Below, piece by piece: positions 32,499 to 37,016 of a stretch of 37,016 nt of DNA; position 1 is the first letter of the stretch, and every line of letters starts with the position of its first letter. This DNA comes from Clostridiaceae bacterium. GTDB taxonomy: Bacteria > Bacillota > Clostridia > Clostridiales > Clostridiaceae. The stretch covers positions 1 through 37,016 of the forward strand of contig JACMJL010000113.1 in assembly GCA_014380625.1 (NCBI GenBank), written 5' to 3'. The position numbers and the translations under genes are program-made. The notes below the pieces were generated by a model. The model saw nothing but the letters and a program-made list of their open reading frames with translations. It did no database searches and had not been told where the DNA came from.

Positions 32499-34592
32499 CT
32501 ATAGTTTAAATAACAAATCTCCGTAAGTTGGGAAGGGCCATAAAGCCTTATCAACTAGGGTTTCTAGCCTGTCAGCAGCTGCTCTAACGAGTGACATCTT
32601 TTCAAATACGTCAAACCTATAAGTATAAGCTTGTTCATAAGGATCCACCTGTAAACTTGCAGTTTTAGTTACTGATTCTTCAAGTATTAAAATATTTTTC
32701 TTTAAGGATGCGGTTAGAGCGGAAACCTCCAATAGTAAATCCGTCTGAACAGAGGTATCTGCACCGCTACCAGTTGAATAAATTGTGTTAATTGATTCAG
32801 CCATTTTTGTGGCAAACTTGATAGCAGCAGGTAAGATCTCGCGCTTGGCTATTTGAATAGTTGTAAGAGCCTCGATATTTACCACCTTTGTATAATTTTC
32901 TAAAGAAATCTCATAACGGGATTGCATTTCAACCCTACTTAATACAGCGTGCTTTTCCATTAAAGCAAGGTTTTTTTCATCAATTAAAGCCTTTATAGAC
33001 TCTACGGTAGTTTTTATATTAGGTAAACCTCTTCTCTTAGCTTCAGTAATCCATTCATCAGAATATCCATTTCCGTTATAGATAACTCTTTTATGGTTCT
33101 TAACAGTTTCGGTAAGAATGTTTTGAACTTCAACGGTGATATCTGTAGCCTTTTCTAGCCTTTCTGCCACCTGACATAAGGTTTCTGCAACAATAGTATT
33201 TAAGGTGAAGTTTGGTGCTGCAATGGAGGCTGAAGAGGGAACCATTCTAAACTCAAACTTATTTCCTGTAAATGCAAAAGGAGAGGTTCTGTTTCTGTCT
33301 GTTGCATCCTTTGGAAGGGGCGGGAGTGTAGTAACGCCTATCTTTAATTTACTAGTTGACTTTGAACTGGTTGCGTTACCATTTTCTAATTGCTCTAAGA
33401 TATCTTGTAATTGGTCCCCAACAAAAATAGATATTATTGCAGGAGGAGCTTCATTTGCACCTAATCTATGGTCATTACCTGGGTTTGCAGCAGCTACTCT
33501 CAAAAGTTCCGCATATTCATCTACAGCTTTTATAACAGCTGTAAGGAATACTAAAAATATTTCGTTGTCATGAGGTGTATGACCAGGTTCTAAAAGATTT
33601 ATTCCGTCATCAGTAGCCATGGACCAATTATTATGTTTTCCAGATCCATTTATCCCTGCAAAAGGTTTCTCATGAAGTAGGCAAACCATGTTATTTCTAA
33701 GAGCTACCTTTTTCATGATTTCCATGGTAAGTTGATTATGATCAGTTGCTATATTAGTTGTTGTAAATATAGGAGCTAATTCATGTTGTGCTGGTGCAAC
33801 TTCATTATGCTTCGTTTTTGCAAGAATTCCTAGCTTCCAAAGTTCTTCATCGACTTCCTTCATAAAAACAGAGACTTTGTCTTTAAGAACGCCAAAATAA
33901 TGATCATCAAGCTCTTGGCCTTTCGGAGGCATAGCACCAAATAGGGTTCTCCCTGTGAATAATAAATCATTTCGTTGGTCATACAATTTTTTATCTATTA
34001 AAAAGTATTCCTGCTCTGGGCCCACGGTTGTAATTACTCTTTTAGTTGAGGTGTTTCCAAGTAGTTTCAATACACGAAGAGCCTGAATTGAAAGCGCCTC
34101 CATGGAACGAAGTAAAGGTGTTTTTTTGTCTAAGGCCTCCCCGTTATAGGCACAGAAGGCAGTTGGAATACAAAGGGTTCCATCTTTAATAAAGGCTGGA
34201 GAAGTACAATCCCATGCAGTGTAACCCCGAGCTTCAGAGGTATCTCTGATCCCGCCAGAGGGAAAGGAAGATGCATCTGGTTCTCCTTTAATTAATTCCT
34301 TACCTGAAAACTCTAATATTATATTTCCATCTGAAGTTGGAGAGATAAATGAATCATGTTTTTCAGCAGTAATGCTGGTTAAAGGCTGAAACCAATGTGT
34401 AAAGTGAGTTGCTCCTTTGTCTACAGCCCAATTCATCATGGCTTCAGCTACTATATCTGCTATACTCGGGTCAAGAGATAATCCATCATCTATAGTTTTT
34501 TTAATAGCCTTGTAAGTGGTCTTAGGAAGACGTTCCCTCATTACAGCATCATTGAATACATTTGAACCAAAAATTTCAGTAAGTTTACTCAT
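32499..34592 (-). CDS. glnN: Type III glutamine synthetase
   Basis: A 697-residue GSIII enzyme (about 700 is usual), making glutamine from glutamate, ammonia and ATP. The N-terminal GSIII-specific region ([53 protein letters not shown]) is followed by the catalytic domain with [37 protein letters not shown], and [23 protein letters not shown]. The ATG at 34592 is chosen with AAAAGGAG upstream; the frame extends further without a ribosome site. It is last in the P-II/amtB operon, behind a perfect intergenic hairpin. No adenylylation-based control is expected for type III. Confidence 0.95.
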   Translation of the reverse strand: MSKLTEIFGSNVFNDAVMRERLPKTTYKAIKKTIDDGLSLDPSIADIVAEAMMNWAVDKGATHFTHWFQPLTSITAEKHDSFISPTSDGNIILEFSGKELIKGEPDASSFPSGGIRDTSEARGYTAWDCTSPAFIKDGTLCIPTAFCAYNGEALDKKTPLLRSMEALSIQALRVLKLLGNTSTKRVITTVGPEQEYFLIDKKLYDQRNDLLFTGRTLFGAMPPKGQELDDHYFGVLKDKVSVFMKEVDEELWKLGILAKTKHNEVAPAQHELAPIFTTTNIATDHNQLTMEIMKKVALRNNMVCLLHEKPFAGINGSGKHNNWSMATDDGINLLEPGHTPHDNEIFLVFLTAVIKAVDEYAELLRVAAANPGNDHRLGANEAPPAIISIFVGDQLQDILEQLENGNATSSKSTSKLKIGVTTLPPLPKDATDRNRTSPFAFTGNKFEFRMVPSSASIAAPNFTLNTIVAETLCQVAERLEKATDITVEVQNILTETVKNHKRVIYNGNGYSDEWITEAKRRGLPNIKTTVESIKALIDEKNLALMEKHAVLSRVEMQSRYEISLENYTKVVNIEALTTIQIAKREILPAAIKFATKMAESINTIYSTGSGADTSVQTDLLLEVSALTASLKKNILILEESVTKTASLQVDPYEQAYTYRFDVFEKMSLVRAAADRLETLVDKALWPFPTYGDLLFKL

Positions 34593-34632
34593 TTCTACAC
34601 TCCTTTTATTAGAAATATTTGAAGAAGAGAAA

Positions 34633-34674
34633 GGGGTTATCTCAAAATAATTAACTTTATTTTGAGATAACCCC
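34633..34674. repeat. Perfect 18-bp stem between amtB and glnN
   Basis: GGGGTTATCTCAAAATAA (34633-34650) pairs completely with 34657-34674 around a six-base loop. On the minus (sense) strand it is followed by CTTTCTCTTC rather than a clean T-run. It may act as a partial terminator or an mRNA-processing or stability element that sets glnN level apart from amtB. Confidence 0.7.
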
Positions 34675-34713
34675 AATTTTAAAAAATTTAATTATTGATT
34701 GATGTGTTAACTA

Positions 34714-36276
34714 TTAAATTTTCATTGAAGATATATCTGAACCAGGAGTATAGAAGTCAGGATAAGCTAGAATACCCATTTCAGGAATATCAAGTCCCAT
34801 CATTTCTACTTCTTTAGTAACTCTTAAACCCCAGAATTTATCTAATACTTTATAGAATACATAAGATAATCCAAAGCCCCAAACTACAAGCACTCCTACG
34901 CAGATAAGCTGAGCCCATAATTGACTGAAGCCGCCGCCATAGAATAATCCAGTTACACCACCAGCTACTCCGTTTATTCCATCACCATACTTACCATCAG
35001 CAAATAGACCTACACATATAATTCCAAACACACCATGTACAGCATGTACTGCAGAGGCTCCAACAGGATCGTCAAGTTTCAATTTGTTTTCAATAAATGA
35101 AACTGCTAAGCAAACTGTGATGCCTGAAATGGAACCTATTAAAGCAGAAACAGGAGCATTTACAAAGGCACAAGGGGCAGTTATAGCAACAAGACCAGCC
35201 AAAGCACCGTTGATCGTCATAGATGGGTCTGGTTTCTTAAATCTAAGCCACATATACATCATTGCAAAGAATCCACCGAAGGCACCTGCAATCATAGTAT
35301 TAGTAACAACAATAGCTAATCTGAAGTCTGTACCATTCATTGTACTTCCTGCATTAAATGCAAACCAACAGAAGAATAGAATTATAGTTCCGAGGATAGC
35401 CATTGGTATATCATGGCCTGGAATAGCTACTGCAGTACCGTCTTTTTTAAACTTTCCTATTCTTGGTCCGATAACCATAGCACCTGCAAGAGCCATCATA
35501 CCACCCATAGCGTGAACTACTGAAGAACCTGCAAAGTCAACAGCGCCATGGCCTAAGCCTGCTTTAGTACCAAGTTGTGCAAGCCATCCACCGCCCCACA
35601 TCCAGTTTCCGAAAAGAGGGTAATAAATCATAGATATAAAGAAGGAATTAATAACCACAGCTGAATACTTTACTCTTTCAGCTAAAGCACCAGTTGGTAT
35701 AGTACAGGTTGTATCCATGAATACCATCTGGAAGAAGAATAATGCATAAACGCCTACATCATAAGTTCCGCCTGTAGTTAAAAAGAAACCTTTTGTTCCA
35801 AAGAGCCCCCAACCATTAATTGCTACTTCGTGGCTTAATGTACCTATACCACTTCCTAAGGAGGCCCAGCTACCTACACCTCCAAACTGAAGGGCAAATC
35901 CTACGGTAAAGTAACCTACAGCTCCTACCAAAAACACCATAAAGTTCATTGCCATGGTATGCATTGCATTTTTTGCTCTAACAAAACCTGTTTCAACTAA
36001 AGCAAAACCTGCCTGGAAAAAGAATATTAACATACCGGTCATAAACACCCATACGTAGTTAATACCTAATTTATTTTTGCCTATTTGCGTTAATATTTCA
36101 TCCTGCGTAGGCTGACCTGGTGTTGCAGCTGTAATGTCATTTACGGTTCCTATAGTGGAACCATTAGGATCACCTACAGGAGCGGTTGTAGTGTCAGCGA
36201 AAGCCAAGGTTGAAAACATTGATATAAATAAGAATACTATCAATAATATAACGGATCCTTTAGTAAATTTTTTCAT
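34714..36276 (-). CDS. amtB: Ammonium transporter AmtB
   Basis: A 520-residue Amt/MEP/Rh channel. A signal-peptide-like N terminus (1-27) and a Thr/Pro-rich linker precede 11 membrane helices starting near INYVWVFMTGMLIFFFQAGF. The pore histidines lie in DFAGSSVVHAMGG and in ASAVHAVHGVFG; PTGALAERVKYSA and FCWFAFNAGSTMNG are family signatures. The longer C-terminal tail (VTKEVEMMGLDIPEMG) is the P-II contact region. The ATG at 36276 follows GGGGG. It sits between the P-II module and glnN, so P-II should gate it. Confidence 0.95.
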   Translation of the reverse strand: MKKFTKGSVILLIVFLFISMFSTLAFADTTTAPVGDPNGSTIGTVNDITAATPGQPTQDEILTQIGKNKLGINYVWVFMTGMLIFFFQAGFALVETGFVRAKNAMHTMAMNFMVFLVGAVGYFTVGFALQFGGVGSWASLGSGIGTLSHEVAINGWGLFGTKGFFLTTGGTYDVGVYALFFFQMVFMDTTCTIPTGALAERVKYSAVVINSFFISMIYYPLFGNWMWGGGWLAQLGTKAGLGHGAVDFAGSSVVHAMGGMMALAGAMVIGPRIGKFKKDGTAVAIPGHDIPMAILGTIILFFCWFAFNAGSTMNGTDFRLAIVVTNTMIAGAFGGFFAMMYMWLRFKKPDPSMTINGALAGLVAITAPCAFVNAPVSALIGSISGITVCLAVSFIENKLKLDDPVGASAVHAVHGVFGIICVGLFADGKYGDGINGVAGGVTGLFYGGGFSQLWAQLICVGVLVVWGFGLSYVFYKVLDKFWGLRVTKEVEMMGLDIPEMGILAYPDFYTPGSDISSMKI

Positions 36277-36299
36277 ATATAAAACCCCCATTTTAATTG

Positions 36300-36569
36300 T
36301 TATTTTTGTGCCTTAGTAAAGTTTTTCCAAGAAAAAGATAAGTTGGAATCAGATATTTTTTTATTTAAAGTCTGTAAAGATCTATAATTACGAAATCCGA
36401 AGTAGATCACTGTTAATCCAAACACAAAGGCTGGAAATTTTGTGTTTAGTACTTTAAAGGTAATGTTGAAATATAAGCTATAAACTATAAATAAGATACC
36501 AGATAAAACTATTATTAAATTAAAGATAAATAGTGCAATTATTGGTTTTTGTGTGTTTTTAGTTTTTAT
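36300..36569 (-). CDS. Small two-TM membrane protein, apparent AUA start
   Basis: An 89-codon open frame lies between the P-II gene and amtB. Two hydrophobic helices are near 9-31 and 46-60 (FPAFVFGLTVIYFGF), and the tail is polar with SFSWKNF. I do not recognise a family. No ATG, GTG or TTG exists in frame: the first plausible codon is ATA at 36569-36567, 8 bases after AAGGAG and overlapping the TAA stop of the P-II gene. If that base were G, the overlap would be the classic ATGA (TGA stop, ATG start). So it either starts at AUA, or has lost its start by one mutation. The coding look of the frame supports a real or recently real gene. Confidence 0.55.
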   Translation of the reverse strand: MKTKNTQKPIIALFIFNLIIVLSGILFIVYSLYFNITFKVLNTKFPAFVFGLTVIYFGFRNYRSLQTLNKKISDSNLSFSWKNFTKAQK

Positions 36570-36904
36570 ATTGCTGCATCTCCTTCTTCACCGGTTCTTA
36601 TTCTTATAGCATTTTCAACGTTAAATACAAATATTTTTCCATCTCCAACCATACCTGTACTTATACTTTCTCTTATTTTTTTAACTACTTTGTCTAATAC
36701 ATCGTCGGATATTACAGTTTCAATTTTAACCTTATGAAGAAGATTTATAGTTATTTCAGTTCCTCTATACATTTCTAGCCTGCCCTTTTGATTACCGCAA
36801 CCCATTACTGTACTAACGGTTAACCCTTTGATGCCAATTTCATTTAAAGCTTCTTTTAAGGTCTCCATTTTTTCCGCTCTAATGATAATTTCAAGTTTTT
36901 TCAT
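36566..36904 (-). CDS. P-II nitrogen regulatory protein (GlnB/GlnK family)
   Basis: A 112-residue trimeric signal protein that senses ATP/ADP and 2-oxoglutarate and controls AmtB. T-loop region about 37-55 (GCGNQKGRLEMYRGTEIT), B-loop TGMVGDGKIFV (83-93), and C-loop RIRTGE (102-107). Position 51, the uridylylated Tyr in proteobacteria, is Ile, so uridylylation at that site is excluded. The ATG at 36904 lies 8 bases after AGGAGG; the ATG at 36910 is too close. It heads the operon with amtB and glnN; a strong dyad lies upstream. Confidence 0.93.
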   Translation of the reverse strand: MKKLEIIIRAEKMETLKEALNEIGIKGLTVSTVMGCGNQKGRLEMYRGTEITINLLHKVKIETVISDDVLDKVVKKIRESISTGMVGDGKIFVFNVENAIRIRTGEEGDAAI

Positions 36905-36943
36905 ATTCATAACCTCCTAAAAATATTAATAATAAAAACATTC

Positions 36944-36977
36944 TATACGGTATACCTTTATACCCCTATACCGTATA
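36944..36977 (-). promoter_or_regulatory. Operator-like inverted repeat upstream of the nitrogen operon
   Basis: TATACGGTATA (36944-36954) and its exact complement TATACCGTATA (36967-36977), 23 bp apart centre to centre, about 40 bases before the P-II start codon. Each arm is itself nearly palindromic. It fits neither the GlnR/TnrA consensus (TGTNA-N7-TNACA) nor any other I know. A weak minus-strand promoter (TTGCTA, 19-bp spacer, TATTAT at 36980-36975) would place it at the transcription start. Confidence 0.6.
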
Positions 36978-37016
36978 ATACGTTACTTAATTATTAATAT
37001 AGCAATTATCATGCCA

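Noticed and set aside
32499-34676. Extending the glutamine synthetase start to 34676
   Set aside because: The extra N-terminal residues would be read through the perfect hairpin at 34633-34674, with no ribosome site. The ATG at 34592 has AAAAGGAG and matches the family start.
36574-36576. ATG at 36576 as the start of the small membrane protein
   Set aside because: It is in another frame and meets a TAA after six codons; joining it would need a frameshift. It also directly abuts GGAG with no spacing.

Overview
The window looks like chromosomal DNA of an AT-rich, endospore-forming, anaerobic Firmicute, most likely Clostridium sensu stricto. The evidence is the very low GC content, strong AGGAGG-type ribosome binding sites, TTG/GTG starts, a Gin-type sigma-G inhibitor, AbrB with Spo0A-box motifs, a clostridial 2[4Fe-4S] ferredoxin, a type III glutamine synthetase and the arginine deiminase pathway. 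Species cannot be read from the sequence. There is no prophage, complete insertion sequence or CRISPR array.

Layout. 1-4.7 kb (mostly minus strand): sirtuin, tRNA-Cys (plus), a family-4 glycosyltransferase behind an operator and hairpin leader, an S66 LD-carboxypeptidase, and an M20-fold protein that has lost its metal ligands. 4.75-9.5 kb (plus): the conserved Firmicute cluster csfB/gin - yaaO-like decarboxylase - tmk - darA - holB - ricT, without the yaaR usually found in it, followed by a cysteine-less HMA-fold protein and ferredoxin. 9.8-12.5 kb: patatin phospholipase (minus), then motAB (plus). 12.5-17 kb: trmN6-like and rsmI methyltransferases, an NlpC/P60 hydrolase, divergent abrB, and a DUF624 membrane protein. 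17.0-17.9 kb: a noncoding block with a DnaA-box cluster and an orphan terminator. 17.9-21.1 kb: arcC-arcA-argF arginine catabolism operon. 21.3-24.3 kb: AI-2E family permease, a beta-lactamase-fold lipoprotein without catalytic residues, and alkyladenine DNA glycosylase. 24.35-26.1 kb: a long imperfect-palindrome element, ispF, a previously unlisted 55-codon gene, and a class D sortase. 26.1-26.65 kb: a second DnaA-box cluster. 26.65-30.3 kb: a three-gene MacAB-like ABC efflux system. 30.3-32.4 kb: RluF-type pseudouridine synthase, glutaredoxin, nitroreductase. 32.5-37 kb (minus): a nitrogen operon glnK-like P-II - small two-TM protein - amtB - glnN (GSIII).

How they fit. Several genes belong to the growth-to-sporulation switch (Gin, RicT, AbrB, Spo0A boxes at abrB and motA). 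The nitrogen block couples ammonium uptake (AmtB), its P-II regulator and assimilation (GSIII). The arc operon yields ATP and ammonium from arginine.

Most notable observations: (1) two DnaA-box clusters 9 kb apart that share an identical 16-mer; (2) a membrane-protein gene between P-II and amtB whose only well-placed start is AUA, apparently from a G-to-A change in an ATGA stop/start overlap; (3) two pseudoenzymes (M20 and serine beta-lactamase folds) whose catalytic residues are replaced mostly by Asn; (4) a 135-bp imperfect palindrome that may be a mobile or structured element; (5) several strong operator-like dyads.
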